DNA of 28,080 bases, from assembly GCA_965178525.1 (NCBI GenBank), contig CBCXVS010000065.1:1-28080 (forward strand), read 5' to 3'. Below the pieces are notes generated by a model, which was given only the letters and a program-made list of their open reading frames with translations, made no database searches and was not told the origin of the DNA. Positions 8,229 through 17,327 of this stretch are shown in pieces. Numbering within the stretch: the first letter of the stretch is position 1; every line of letters begins with the position of its first letter. A program made the position numbers and the translations under genes. The stretch is from CBCXVS01 sp965178525. GTDB lineage: Bacteria; Tectomicrobia; Entotheonellia; Entotheonellales; Entotheonellaceae.

Positions 8229-11200
8229 TTAATTCCCACTGACACGGGCCACGTCATTTTTGTTGGCTTCAAAAGCCACCATGATCGCTTCATCGCCGAC
8301 CAGACCCTCGGTCTCCGCCTGCTGCACGGCATCGAGCATGCGGCGGTAGTCTTTTGGCATCACCTTGACAAACTTCGGCGCCATCTCGCGCCACCGCGCG
8401 AGGATCTGCCACGCCCGCTCGCTCTGCGTGTATTCGGCGTGACGCCGGACCATGGCTTCGATCTCCTGGAGTTCTTCGGCCTCGAGGTGATCGAGAGTGA
8501 CCGTTTCCAGGTTACAATGGTCCTCAAACGTCCCTGCTTTGTCGAGCACGTAGGCTATACCGCCCGACATGCCAGCGGCGAAGTTGCGGCCTGTGGGGCC
8601 CAGGACGACGACCCGTCCACCGGTCATGTACTCACAGCCATGATCCCCCACGGCCTCAATCACCGCTCGGACGCCACTGTTGCGCACACAGAAACGCTCG
8701 CCGGCCATGCCCCGGATGTAGGCCTCGCCGCTGGTGGCGCCGTAAAATGCCACATTGCCGACGATAATGTTGTCTTCGGGGACAAAGGCTGAGCCGGCGG
8801 GCGGATAGAGAATGAGCTTGCCGCCGGAGAGCCCCTTGCCAAAGTAGTCGTTGGCATCGCCCTCGAGTTCCAGGGTCATACCGGGGGGCACAAAGGCGCC
8901 GAAGCTTTGTCCGGCCGACCCCTGGAAGTGAACGTGCATGGCGTCTTCCGGTAGCCCTTTCGGGCCAAAGCGCCGGGTGATCTCACTGCCCAGGATCGTT
9001 CCCACCACCCGGTTGACATTGTGGATGGGCAGGGCCGATTTGACTTGGTCGACCCGTCCTTGCAGGAGCGGTTCCGCCAAGTCGAGCAGGACCTGATTAT
9101 CGAGCGCATGTTCCAGACCATGATCTTGCGGAATCTGGCAGTAGCGGCCGATCTCGGGGCCTACCTGGGGCTGATAGAGAATGTCCGCGTACTCCAATCC
9201 CTGCGCTTTCCAGTGCCTGACGGCTCTGCTGACCTCCAGCTTGTCCGTGCGGCCGATCATCTCATTCACCGTGCGGAAGCCGAGTTGGGCCATAATCTCC
9301 CGCATTTCCTGGGCGATGAAGCGCATAAAGTTGACCGCATACTCCGGATCGCCCATAAACTTTTGGCGCAGGGCCGGATTCTGCGTCGCCACACCGACCG
9401 GACAGGTGTCGAGATGACAGACCCGCATCATAATACAACCGATCGAGACCAAGGCCGTGGTGGCAAAGCCATATTCTTCGGCCCCCAAAAGGGCTGCAAT
9501 GACGACGTCGCGCCCCGTCTTGAGCTGGCCGTCGGTTTCCACGGCAATACGGCTGCGCAGGTCGTTGAGCACGAGCGTTTGATGCGTTTCCGCCAGACCC
9601 AGTTCCCAGGGCAATCCGGCATGCTTGATACTCGTTTGGGGAGACGCCCCGGTGCCGCCATCGTGGCCGCTAATCAGGACGACATCCGCATGTCCCTTGG
9701 CCACGCCTGCCGCGATGGTCCCTACGCCGACCTCCGAGACCAGCTTGACGCTGATGCGGGCATGGTGATTGGCATTTTTCAAGTCGTGGATGAGTTGCGC
9801 CAGATCCTCAATCGAGTAAATGTCGTGGTGTGGCGGCGGTGAGATCAGACCGACACCCGGCGTGGACAGGCGCACCTTGGCAATCCAGGGATAGACTTTG
9901 CGGCCAGGTAATTCGCCGCCCTCACCGGGCTTGGCGCCTTGGGCCATTTTGATTTGGAGCTCCCGCGCCTGCGTCAGATACTCACTCGTCACCCCGAAGC
10001 GTCCGGACGCAACCTGCTTGATGGCGCTGTTGCGGGAGTCGCCATTGTCATCCAGGAGGTAACGCGCTGGGTCTTCGCCCCCTTCTCCGGTATTGCTCTT
10101 GCCGCCGATCCGATTCATCGCAATGGCCAGCGCCTCATGCGCTTCGCGGCTAATCGAACCATACGACATGGCGCCGGTTTTGAACCGCTTGGTAATGGCG
10201 TCGACCGACTCCACCTCCTCGATTGGAATCGGCTTGGCCGGGTACTGTATATCCATGAGACCGCGCAGCGTCGCCAGCCGTTCGGACTGATCGTCGATGA
10301 GGCGCGTGTATTCTTTGAACGTGTCGTAATCGTTATTGCGGCAGGCTTTCTGCAGCAGATGAATGGTGCGGGGATTGAACAGGTGGAGTTCCCCGTCCTT
10401 GCGGTACTGATACTGGCCGTGGACTTCGAGCGTGTGTCCATTGGTCGGGAAGGCGGGAAAGCCTTTGGCATGCTGCTGTTGCGCTTCCCGAGCAATTTCT
10501 TCCAGCCCAATGCCGCCGACGCGCGACGGCGTCCAGGTAAAATACGTGTCCACCAGCTCCCGGCCGAGGCCGACAGCTTCAAAAATTTGCGCGCCGCAGT
10601 ATGACCTAATGGTGGAAATACCCATCTTCGCCATGACTTTGACCACGCCCTTGATCGCGGCTTTGATATACCCGTATACCGCATCGTGGTAGGTGATGTC
10701 TGGCACCATCCCTTCACCGATCATGTCGTTCAGGGTCTCGAAGGCCATATACGGATTGATGGCTTGCACGCCATATCCGAGCAACAAGCAGAAGTGATGC
10801 ACTTCACGCGGTTCGCCGGATTCGAGGACCAAGCCCACGCGCGTGCGGGAACCGGCGCGAATCAAGTGATGGTGCAATCCGGCTGAGGCCAACAAGGCCG
10901 GAATCGGCGCCCACTCGCGGTCCACACCGCGATCCGAGAGCACGAGAATCGCGGCGCCATCCGCAATGGCCCGATCCGCCGCGGCGAACAGGTCCTCCAG
11001 GGCGCGTTCGAGCCCCGCCTTGCCGTCCGCCGCCTTGAACAGGATCGGCAGCGTCACGGCCTGCAGCCCGGGCAGGTCGAGCTGGCGAAGCTTTTCCATA
11101 TCCGCATTCTTCAGAATCGGGATCGAAAGCCGGAGCTGGTGGCAACTTTCCGGCTCCGGCCGCAGCAGATTGCCTTCCGGTCCGAGGGTCAACGTCGTGG

Positions 11201-12833
11201 AGGTGATCAGTTCCTCCCGGATCGGATCAATCGGCGGATTGGTCACTTGGGCAAAAAGCTGTTTGAAATAGTTGTAGAGCAACTGCGGCTTGTCGGACAG
11301 CACGGCCAGGGGCGTATCGGTTCCCATCGAGCCCACGGGCTGAATCGCATTGACCGCCATCGGGCCGATGTTGACCCGCAGATCTTCAAAACTGTAGCCA
11401 AAGACCTGCTGCCGTTGCAGCGTCTTTTGGTGATCATACGGCGACTGTTCTTCCGGCCGATCCGGCAGGTCGTCGAAGTGCGTGAGGTGCGCATCCAGCC
11501 ACTGCCGATACGGGTGCGCTGCCGCCATCTGCTCTTTGATTTCGGCATCGCTGATGATGCGGCCTTGCTCGGTATCGACCAAGAACATGCGGCCGGGCTG
11601 CAGCCGCTCCTTGTGCAGCACCCGGTCCGGCGGCACGTCGAGGACACCGACTTCCGAGGCCATGATGACGAGATCATCCTTGGTGACGTAGTAGCGTGAG
11701 GGACGCAGGCCATTGCGGTCCAGCACCGCGCCGACACGCACCCCATCCGTAAAGGCGATGGACGCCGGACCGTCCCACGGCTCCATCAAGCTACTGTGGT
11801 ACTCGTAAAACGCCTCTTTGGCCTCGTCCATATTCTCATGATTTTCCCACGGCTCCGGGATCATCATCATCATCGCATGCGGCAAGGAACGGCCACTCAA
11901 CGCCAGGAACTCCAGAGAGTTGTCAAACTTGGCCGAGTCACTGCCATCTTCATGAATAATGGGAAACAGCTTGGCCAGGTCGTCACCGAGCAACTCGGAG
12001 GCCAGTCTGGCCTGGCGCGCGTACATCCAGTTTTCATTGCCCCGCAAGGTATTGATTTCGCCATTGTGGATCAGATAACGATAGGGATGCGAGCGTTCCC
12101 AACTCGGAAAGGTATTGGTGCTAAAACGAGAGTGAATCACCGCGATGGCCGTTTCCACGAGCGGCTCGGAGAGATCGGGATAGAAGGTGACGACCTGCTC
12201 CGGCGTCAACATGCCTTTATAGATAAGCGTCTTATAGGAGAGACTGGGCACGTAGAAGTAGTCACCACCGGCCATATCGCTGTAGCGGATGGCGTTTTCG
12301 GCGCGTTTGCGAATGACGTAGAGTTTGCGCTCGAAGGCCATATCGTCTTGGAGATCAGCGGTATGGCGACCGATGAAAATCTGGCGTACGAAGGGTTCAC
12401 ACGATTTGGACGTTTTGCCCAGGTTAAAATTGTTGGCTGGCACACTGCGCCAACCCAGCACCTGCTGGCCTTCCTCGCGGACGATTTCTTCCAAACGCTT
12501 TTCACATTGATGTCGTTGATCTCGATCCGGCGGCAGAAAGATCATGCCCACGCCATACTGCCCCGGCTGCGGCAGGGAAAACCCGAGAGGCTCGCAGACG
12601 TGGTGGAAAAACGCGTGGGGTACCTGCAGCAGAATCCCGGCGCCATCGCCCGTATTATCCTCGCAGCCACAGGCGCCGCGATGGTCTAAATTCTTCAGCA
12701 CGGTCAATGCCTGCTCGACGATCTGATGGGATTTCTCGCCTTTAATATTAACAACGAAACCAATGCCGCAAGCATCGTGTTCAAATGTCGGATCGTAAAG
12801 GCCCTGCTTGGAGGGAAAACCAGGTTTCGTCAT
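8229..12833 (-). CDS. gltB: Glutamate synthase large subunit
   Basis: Large subunit of glutamate synthase (1534 residues, normal size), which makes two glutamates from glutamine and 2-oxoglutarate. Domains in order are: a short propeptide; the class II glutamine amidotransferase whose nucleophile is C22 in EHDACGIGF; the central domain; the FMN-binding synthase barrel (TGEGGEDPARY, then GGTGASPQTSIKHAG); the [3Fe-4S] cysteines near residues 1132-1143 (CIMMRVCHLDTC); and the C-terminal GXGXG beta-helix (GSAGQSFGAF onward). ATG 12833 is preceded by AGAAGGG seven bases upstream and puts the propeptide at the usual length. gltD follows after 46 bases. No frame break is seen, in contrast to gltD. 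Confidence 0.97.
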   Translation of the reverse strand: MTKPGFPSKQGLYDPTFEHDACGIGFVVNIKGEKSHQIVEQALTVLKNLDHRGACGCEDNTGDGAGILLQVPHAFFHHVCEPLGFSLPQPGQYGVGMIFLPPDRDQRHQCEKRLEEIVREEGQQVLGWRSVPANNFNLGKTSKSCEPFVRQIFIGRHTADLQDDMAFERKLYVIRKRAENAIRYSDMAGGDYFYVPSLSYKTLIYKGMLTPEQVVTFYPDLSEPLVETAIAVIHSRFSTNTFPSWERSHPYRYLIHNGEINTLRGNENWMYARQARLASELLGDDLAKLFPIIHEDGSDSAKFDNSLEFLALSGRSLPHAMMMMIPEPWENHENMDEAKEAFYEYHSSLMEPWDGPASIAFTDGVRVGAVLDRNGLRPSRYYVTKDDLVIMASEVGVLDVPPDRVLHKERLQPGRMFLVDTEQGRIISDAEIKEQMAAAHPYRQWLDAHLTHFDDLPDRPEEQSPYDHQKTLQRQQVFGYSFEDLRVNIGPMAVNAIQPVGSMGTDTPLAVLSDKPQLLYNYFKQLFAQVTNPPIDPIREELITSTTLTLGPEGNLLRPEPESCHQLRLSIPILKNADMEKLRQLDLPGLQAVTLPILFKAADGKAGLERALEDLFAAADRAIADGAAILVLSDRGVDREWAPIPALLASAGLHHHLIRAGSRTRVGLVLESGEPREVHHFCLLLGYGVQAINPYMAFETLNDMIGEGMVPDITYHDAVYGYIKAAIKGVVKVMAKMGISTIRSYCGAQIFEAVGLGRELVDTYFTWTPSRVGGIGLEEIAREAQQQHAKGFPAFPTNGHTLEVHGQYQYRKDGELHLFNPRTIHLLQKACRNNDYDTFKEYTRLIDDQSERLATLRGLMDIQYPAKPIPIEEVESVDAITKRFKTGAMSYGSISREAHEALAIAMNRIGGKSNTGEGGEDPARYLLDDNGDSRNSAIKQVASGRFGVTSEYLTQARELQIKMAQGAKPGEGGELPGRKVYPWIAKVRLSTPGVGLISPPPHHDIYSIEDLAQLIHDLKNANHHARISVKLVSEVGVGTIAAGVAKGHADVVLISGHDGGTGASPQTSIKHAGLPWELGLAETHQTLVLNDLRSRIAVETDGQLKTGRDVVIAALLGAEEYGFATTALVSIGCIMMRVCHLDTCPVGVATQNPALRQKFMGDPEYAVNFMRFIAQEMREIMAQLGFRTVNEMIGRTDKLEVSRAVRHWKAQGLEYADILYQPQVGPEIGRYCQIPQDHGLEHALDNQVLLDLAEPLLQGRVDQVKSALPIHNVNRVVGTILGSEITRRFGPKGLPEDAMHVHFQGSAGQSFGAFVPPGMTLELEGDANDYFGKGLSGGKLILYPPAGSAFVPEDNIIVGNVAFYGATSGEAYIRGMAGERFCVRNSGVRAVIEAVGDHGCEYMTGGRVVVLGPTGRNFAAGMSGGIAYVLDKAGTFEDHCNLETVTLDHLEAEELQEIEAMVRRHAEYTQSERAWQILARWREMAPKFVKVMPKDYRRMLDAVQQAETEGLVGDEAIMVAFEANKNDVARVSGN

Positions 12834-12906
12834 GTTGATACCCTTCTCGTACAACAATGCCCCCGTTACTCGGAATTTGATGCTGGCTGCGCTGCTTCAG
12901 AACGTG

Positions 12907-13152
12907 TCATAAGCGACACGGAACCTGTGCTCCGGTTGCCACGCTCACATCCGCCCCCGTCCCCTGCGACGCGAAACCCGACGTGAGTCGTTGAACGTGA
13001 CAACCGTAGCCATAGATATGGGACCAGCCTGCCTCCGTCATGAGGTAGACAGCTCCCTCCGGCGCTTGACCTGCGCTCAGTCGTCGAGAATACGTGTGAT
13101 CTGGGGCGTGGAAGCAGATACAAGTATAGCAGTTCATCTCAGGTATCTGCAT
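12907..13152 (-). CDS. Possible small ORF in the gltB leader, no recognised family
   Basis: An open frame of 81 codons upstream of and parallel to gltB, with an N-terminal cysteine cluster (NCYTCICFH) and a fairly protein-like composition. There is no good ribosome binding site before its ATG, and the best gltB promoter candidate lies inside it. I do not recognise the product. It may be chance coding capacity in a long leader, and I would not annotate it without homologues. Confidence 0.25.
   Translation of the reverse strand: MQIPEMNCYTCICFHAPDHTYSRRLSAGQAPEGAVYLMTEAGWSHIYGYGCHVQRLTSGFASQGTGADVSVATGAQVPCRL
13123..13131 (-). promoter_or_regulatory. Extended -10 promoter candidate for gltB operon
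   Basis: Reading left, TGCTATACT gives an extended -10 (TG, one base, then TATACT). The -35 at 17-bp spacing is weak (TGCAGA). This would give a leader of about 280 bases before gltB, room for regulation that I could not identify. Confidence 0.4.
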
Positions 13153-13231
13153 AAGGAAGCCCCATCATAACGCCATTTCGATACCGGAGCAAGGATGTCA
13201 AGACAGAAAATGCGGTGTGTAGCTGGGTTTC

Positions 13232-13260
13232 ATGACATTATGTCGGACTTCGGCTATACT
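13232..13260 (+). promoter_or_regulatory. Sigma70-type promoter for the M48-proA operon
   Basis: ATGACA (13232-13237) and TATACT (13255-13260) are separated by exactly 17 bp. Each matches the consensus hexamers at 5 of 6 positions. Transcription would start near 13267, about 60 bases before the M48 gene. Confidence 0.65.
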
Positions 13261-13328
13261 ACAGGCTTGCATCCTGCCAGGAGGTTGGTACTGATGACTA
13301 CCCAACGTGCATCAAGGGGGAGGAGCGT

Positions 13329-14126
13329 ATGCAACGGGGCCGGAAACCCTTCGGCTGCTATCGGGCTCGTGTCGCCTGGGGCGTGCTGCTGCTGTGTGCC
13401 GTGCTCGTCTATGCCTGCCAGACCGTGCCCATCACAGGGCGTCAGCAGCTCGTGATACTCTCCGAGGCCGAAGAAACCAAACTGGGGTTGCAGGCGTATC
13501 GGGAGATTCTGCAGAAAGAAAAACTGTCGCGGAACCGGCGTATCAATGCCATGGTTCGGCGCGTCGGCCGGCGCATTGCCGACGTCTCGAATCGGCCGCA
13601 GTTTCAGTGGGAATTTCGTGTGATTGACAAAGATGTTGCCAATGCCTTTGCCCTGCCGGGCGGGAAGGTGGCCGTGTATACGGGCATCCTCAAATACACG
13701 CAAACGGAGGCGGGACTCGCTGTGGTCATGGGCCATGAGGTTGCCCATGCGCTGGCGCGCCATGGCGGCGAACGAATAAGTCAAGCCATGGTGGCCCAGG
13801 GGGTAATAGGAGCAGGACAGGCGGCGACAGGTGTGTCGGGTCCCGCGGCGCAACAGATAGCAGGGCTGGCGTATGGCCTACTCTTTGAGTTGCCCTTCAG
13901 CCGCAGTCATGAATCGGAAGCGGACCGTATTGGCCTCAGCCTCATGGCCCAAGCCGGCTACGATCCGCGCGAAGCCGTTCCCTTCTGGCAGCGCATGTCC
14001 GGCGGCAAAAAGGGCCAGGCGCCGCCGGAGTTTCTGTCCACTCATCCATCCGGGACAACCCGCATTCGGCAACTGCGGCAGTGGATGCCCGAGGCCTTAA
14101 AGCACTATCGGGCGTCCGGCCGCTAA
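13329..14126 (+). CDS. M48-family zinc metalloprotease, probable lipoprotein
   Basis: Periplasmic zinc metallopeptidase of 265 residues, of the type that degrades damaged or misassembled envelope proteins. The N-terminus has a basic stretch, a hydrophobic segment and a likely lipobox (VYAC, C30), so it is probably a lipoprotein; the Tyr at -2 is not ideal. The zinc site is HEVAH (H136, E137, H140), and the third ligand is E195 in SHESEADRIG, which also gives the conserved Asp. A GGAGGAG sequence sits just before the ATG. It heads a four-gene plus-strand group behind the promoter at 13232. Single-domain, lacking the repeats of BepA-type members, so the LoiP/YcaL-like class is the nearest comparison. 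Confidence 0.92.
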   Translation: MQRGRKPFGCYRARVAWGVLLLCAVLVYACQTVPITGRQQLVILSEAEETKLGLQAYREILQKEKLSRNRRINAMVRRVGRRIADVSNRPQFQWEFRVIDKDVANAFALPGGKVAVYTGILKYTQTEAGLAVVMGHEVAHALARHGGERISQAMVAQGVIGAGQAATGVSGPAAQQIAGLAYGLLFELPFSRSHESEADRIGLSLMAQAGYDPREAVPFWQRMSGGKKGQAPPEFLSTHPSGTTRIRQLRQWMPEALKHYRASGR

Positions 14127-14145
14127 CGTGGTAGAGGAGAGCGAG

Positions 14146-14673
14146 ATGCCAGGCATCCGGTTGCTGCTTCTGCTCGTCGCCTGCTGGTTCGTGGTTGCCG
14201 GCGGCATGACGTGGCCTGCCATGGCCCAGGGCACGCGCAAAGCGTTGATCACCATCGAGCATAAGCCGTTTGTACGCCCGCAGTACCAGGGCCTGCCCCT
14301 AGCCATTGCGGCGCGCATTACGTCGCCTGCCGGTGTACACAAAGCCGTCGTTTATTGCCGTGCGCAGGGCGGCAAGTCATTTACCGCTCTATCGATGCAG
14401 CCGGGAGAAAACGATACCTATCAGGCGGTCATACCGGATTGGATGACCGCGGGGGAGGTCCTGGAGTATTACATTACGGCCAAAGATCGGTTGGGTCAGT
14501 CTACCTCGCGGGGGTTTGTCGGGTTTCCTCTAACGGTACGGCTGGTCTCCGGGCGTGCCCCGACGCGCGAAGAACGCGTGCAAAGTTTGGAGCAGACCCT
14601 GCGGGCGCTGCGCCAGCGTTCGGCCCCTGCGCAGCCGGATGCGTCGACGACGTATCTGCCGCAGGCTCGCTAG
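14146..14673 (+). CDS. Small secreted protein of unknown function
   Basis: A 175-residue protein beginning MPGIRLLLLLVACW, with a clear Sec signal peptide and a likely cleavage site after PAMA. The mature part looks like one beta-sandwich (immunoglobulin-like) domain with alternating strands around AVVYCRAQGGKSF and VLEYYITAKDRLG, then a short polar C-terminal helix. ATG 14146 is preferred to GTG 14128 because GAGGAG precedes it. It begins 19 bases after the M48 gene, so it may act with that protease in the envelope. No catalytic motif is seen. Confidence 0.8.
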   Translation: MPGIRLLLLLVACWFVVAGGMTWPAMAQGTRKALITIEHKPFVRPQYQGLPLAIAARITSPAGVHKAVVYCRAQGGKSFTALSMQPGENDTYQAVIPDWMTAGEVLEYYITAKDRLGQSTSRGFVGFPLTVRLVSGRAPTREERVQSLEQTLRALRQRSAPAQPDASTTYLPQAR

Positions 14674-14694
14674 CAGAGAAGGAGGAAGAGGCTC

Positions 14695-16038
14695 ATGCAG
14701 GTTGACGATATGGCCCGGCGGGCCAAAGAGGCGGCGTTACGTCTTGCCACATTACCCACGGCGACCAAAAATCATGCTTTGATGGCAGTTGCCGAGGCGC
14801 TGCGACACGATCGCGACAAACTCCTGGAGGCGAATCAGCAGGATGTTGTGCGCACCCGTGCGCTGGTCGAACGCGGCGACATGGCCAGGCCATTGCTCGA
14901 TCGGCTCAAACTCACGGCGGATAAAGTGCGCGACATGGCGACGGGCGTCGGCAGCGTGGTGCAACTCCCGGATCCGGTCGGCCGCACCCTGGAGGCGATC
15001 GAATTGGATACGGGCTTGGAACTCACCCAAGTGACCTGCCCGCTGGGCGTGATCGGCGCCATTTTTGAGTCGCGCCCGGATGCTGTGCCACAAATTGCTT
15101 CCCTGTGCTGGAAGGCGGGCAATGCCGTCATTATGAAGGGCGGCCAGGAGGCGCAGGAATCGAATCGGTTCTTAGGCCAGTTGATTCGGGCCGCCATTGC
15201 CAGCGTGGACGAACGCTGTGTAGATGCGGTGCAGATGGTCGAGACGCGGGAGGATGTGCACGCCCTGCTGGCGCTCGATGCGTACATCGATCTCTTTGTG
15301 CCGCGTGGCAGCAATGCCTTTGTGCGCTATATCCAGGAGAACACGCGCGTGCCGGTGCTCGGCCATGCGGATGGCTTGTGCCATGCCTATGTCGACGCCC
15401 AGGCCGACTTGGCCCAGGCCGTAGCGGTGTGTTATGACGCCAAGGTGCAATACCCGGCCGTCTGTAACGCGATTGAGACGGTGCTGGTGCATCGCCAGGT
15501 GGCGGTTGACTTTTTGCCCCGGCTGGCGGCGGCGTACCGGCAGGCTGGCGTCGCCATGCGGGGGTGTGCGGCGACGCGGGCGATTCTGCCGGACATCGAG
15601 GCGGCGACGGCAATCGATTGGGATACGGAGTATCTCGATTTGATCGTGTCGATCCGGGTGGTGGACGGCCCTGAGGAGGCGATGGCGCACATCAATCGCC
15701 ACGGCTCCGGCCATACCGAAACCATCCTGACACAATCGCCTGAGATCGCAGCGCAATTCCTGGAGCAAGTGGATGCGGCGACGGTCATGCACAATGCCTC
15801 GACCCGTTTTGCCGATGGCTTTCGCTTTGCCAAGGGCGCCGAGGTCGGCATCAGCACGAATAAAACCCACGCTCGTGGCCCGGTCGGTCTGGATGGGCTC
15901 GTCATCTACAAGTATCGCTTGGCAGGGCAGGGGCATGTGGTAGCCGATTACGTCGGGCCAAACGCGAAGCCGTTTACGCATCGGCCCTTGACGTCTACCG
16001 AGGCCGTGGCGGACCGTTCCGAGTCGAGCGTTTCGTAA
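14695..16038 (+). CDS. proA: Glutamate-5-semialdehyde dehydrogenase (gamma-glutamyl phosphate reductase)
   Basis: Cytosolic second enzyme of proline synthesis, reducing gamma-glutamyl phosphate to glutamate-5-semialdehyde with NADPH. At 447 residues it is slightly longer than usual because of a C-terminal tail of about 20 residues. Signature stretches are PLGVIGAIFESRPDAVPQIA, GNAVIMKGG, DLFVPRGSNAFV, the catalytic cysteine (about C257) in YPAVCNAIETVLVH, and GVGIS-like GAEVGISTNKTHARGPVGL. A strong GGAGGAAGAGG sequence precedes the ATG. It starts 21 bases after the secreted-protein gene. No proB is present in the window. Confidence 0.96.
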   Translation: MQVDDMARRAKEAALRLATLPTATKNHALMAVAEALRHDRDKLLEANQQDVVRTRALVERGDMARPLLDRLKLTADKVRDMATGVGSVVQLPDPVGRTLEAIELDTGLELTQVTCPLGVIGAIFESRPDAVPQIASLCWKAGNAVIMKGGQEAQESNRFLGQLIRAAIASVDERCVDAVQMVETREDVHALLALDAYIDLFVPRGSNAFVRYIQENTRVPVLGHADGLCHAYVDAQADLAQAVAVCYDAKVQYPAVCNAIETVLVHRQVAVDFLPRLAAAYRQAGVAMRGCAATRAILPDIEAATAIDWDTEYLDLIVSIRVVDGPEEAMAHINRHGSGHTETILTQSPEIAAQFLEQVDAATVMHNASTRFADGFRFAKGAEVGISTNKTHARGPVGLDGLVIYKYRLAGQGHVVADYVGPNAKPFTHRPLTSTEAVADRSESSVS

Positions 16039-16093
16039 ATTCATGAAGAAACGATAGCAACCTCCAAGGCAAAAGTACGCCGGAGATAAGCGT

Positions 16094-16537
16094 ATGGAAG
16101 AAATTTGGGAATTACGCCAGGCGTTGGAGGCAGATGACGTGCAGGCCGCACTGGCTCTTGTGGACGAGATGGAGGAAATGAGCCGCGACGACAAAATTCA
16201 GAAAATTGCCAGTTATATGCGCGTTTTGCTCGCCCACAAGATCAAACAAGCGGTTGAAGACCGGAGTACGAAATCGTGGGAGGTGTCGATCCGGCATACG
16301 TTGCGGCAAATCGCCGCTGTCAATAAGCGGCGCAAAGCGGGGGGCTGCTATCTCAATGATGATGAGCTGTCGGCGCTCTTGGACGAAGTGTACGAGTCCG
16401 CTCTGGATTGGGCCTCCCTGGAAGCGCATGAAGGCATCTACAACACAGACGACCTGACGGCCATGCACGATCGGGAAACGGTGCTCGCGGACGCGTTTGC
16501 CAGGATTCGAGAGATGCAACAGAGCCGCCGCCTTTAA
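16094..16537 (+). CDS. DUF29-like protein
   Basis: A 147-residue soluble, mostly helical protein with no signal peptide or membrane segment. The central part (LLAHKIKQAVEDRSTKSWEV, then SIRHTLRQIAAVNKRRKAGG) resembles the DUF29 family, common in cyanobacteria and some other bacteria and of unknown function. I assign it from memory of the pattern, not from a search. It lies 55 bases after proA with GGAGAT upstream of its ATG, so it may be the last gene of that operon. It converges on hisF, with only ten bases between stop codons. Confidence 0.7.
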   Translation: MEEIWELRQALEADDVQAALALVDEMEEMSRDDKIQKIASYMRVLLAHKIKQAVEDRSTKSWEVSIRHTLRQIAAVNKRRKAGGCYLNDDELSALLDEVYESALDWASLEAHEGIYNTDDLTAMHDRETVLADAFARIREMQQSRRL

Positions 16538-16547
16538 GCACCTATCC

Positions 16548-17327
16548 TTACCATTTCTGGCGAATGGCCACCCCAGCGGCGATCAGGTCGTCTTTAATCT
16601 GGCGGATCGTGTATTCACCGGTATGAATCATGCTGGCGATTATGGCGGCATCGGCGTGCGCCTGTTGAAAAACATCGACAAGATGGCGGGGCACGCCACC
16701 ACCTCCGGAGGCCACCACGGGAATGCCGACGTGCCGGGCAATGAGGCCGGTCAGCTCGAGTTCAAAGCCATCGCGCGTGCCGTCCGCATCGACGGAGTTC
16801 ACCACGATTTCCCCCACGCCCAAGTCTTCGGCGCGCCGGGCCCACTCCAGGGCGTCCAATCCAGTGCGCTCGCGAAAACCGCGAATCGTAATCTCGTAGC
16901 CGCTGGGACACTGGACTCGGTCATCGGTCTTGACGGGATCCATGCCGAGGACGATACATTGCGCCCCGAACGCCTTCGATCCCTCGGCAATCATCGGCGG
17001 ATGGGTGACGGCGAGCGAATTGACCGAGACTTTTTCGGCCCCAGCCCACAACACGCGGTACATGGCATCGAGATCCGAAATGCCACCGCCGACCGCAAAC
17101 GGAATGCGAATATGGCGGGCCACATCGCGGACCATCTCGATGTCAATCGGACGGCGTTCGGCCGAGGCCGTAATATCGTAAAAAACCAGTTCATCACAGC
17201 CGCCGTCACTGTAGGCCACGGCCATGTCGACGGGGTCACCGAGGTCGATGTTATTCTGGAACTTGACGCCCTTGGTCACTTTCCGATTGCGCACGTCCAG
17301 ACAGGGAATGATCCGTTTCGTCAGCAT
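16548..17327 (-). CDS. hisF: Imidazole glycerol phosphate synthase cyclase subunit
   Basis: Cyclase half of imidazole glycerol phosphate synthase, a (beta/alpha)8 barrel that uses ammonia from HisH to convert PRFAR to IGP and AICAR in histidine synthesis. It has 259 residues. The two catalytic aspartates are present: D11 in IIPCLDV and D130 in VLGMD. Phosphate-binding loops AVGGGIS and ASGGGG are seen. The sequence (GVKFQNNIDLGDPV, ending IRQKW) resembles the deltaproteobacterial branch. ATG 17327 overlaps the hisH stop as ATGCTGA, so translation is probably coupled. A start at 17339 is also open but less likely. Confidence 0.95.
   Translation of the reverse strand: MLTKRIIPCLDVRNRKVTKGVKFQNNIDLGDPVDMAVAYSDGGCDELVFYDITASAERRPIDIEMVRDVARHIRIPFAVGGGISDLDAMYRVLWAGAEKVSVNSLAVTHPPMIAEGSKAFGAQCIVLGMDPVKTDDRVQCPSGYEITIRGFRERTGLDALEWARRAEDLGVGEIVVNSVDADGTRDGFELELTGLIARHVGIPVVASGGGGVPRHLVDVFQQAHADAAIIASMIHTGEYTIRQIKDDLIAAGVAIRQKW

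Noticed and set aside
15172..16194. 340-codon minus-strand frame opposite proA
   Set aside because: ProA on the plus strand has full family motifs and an operon context; the antisense frame has none.
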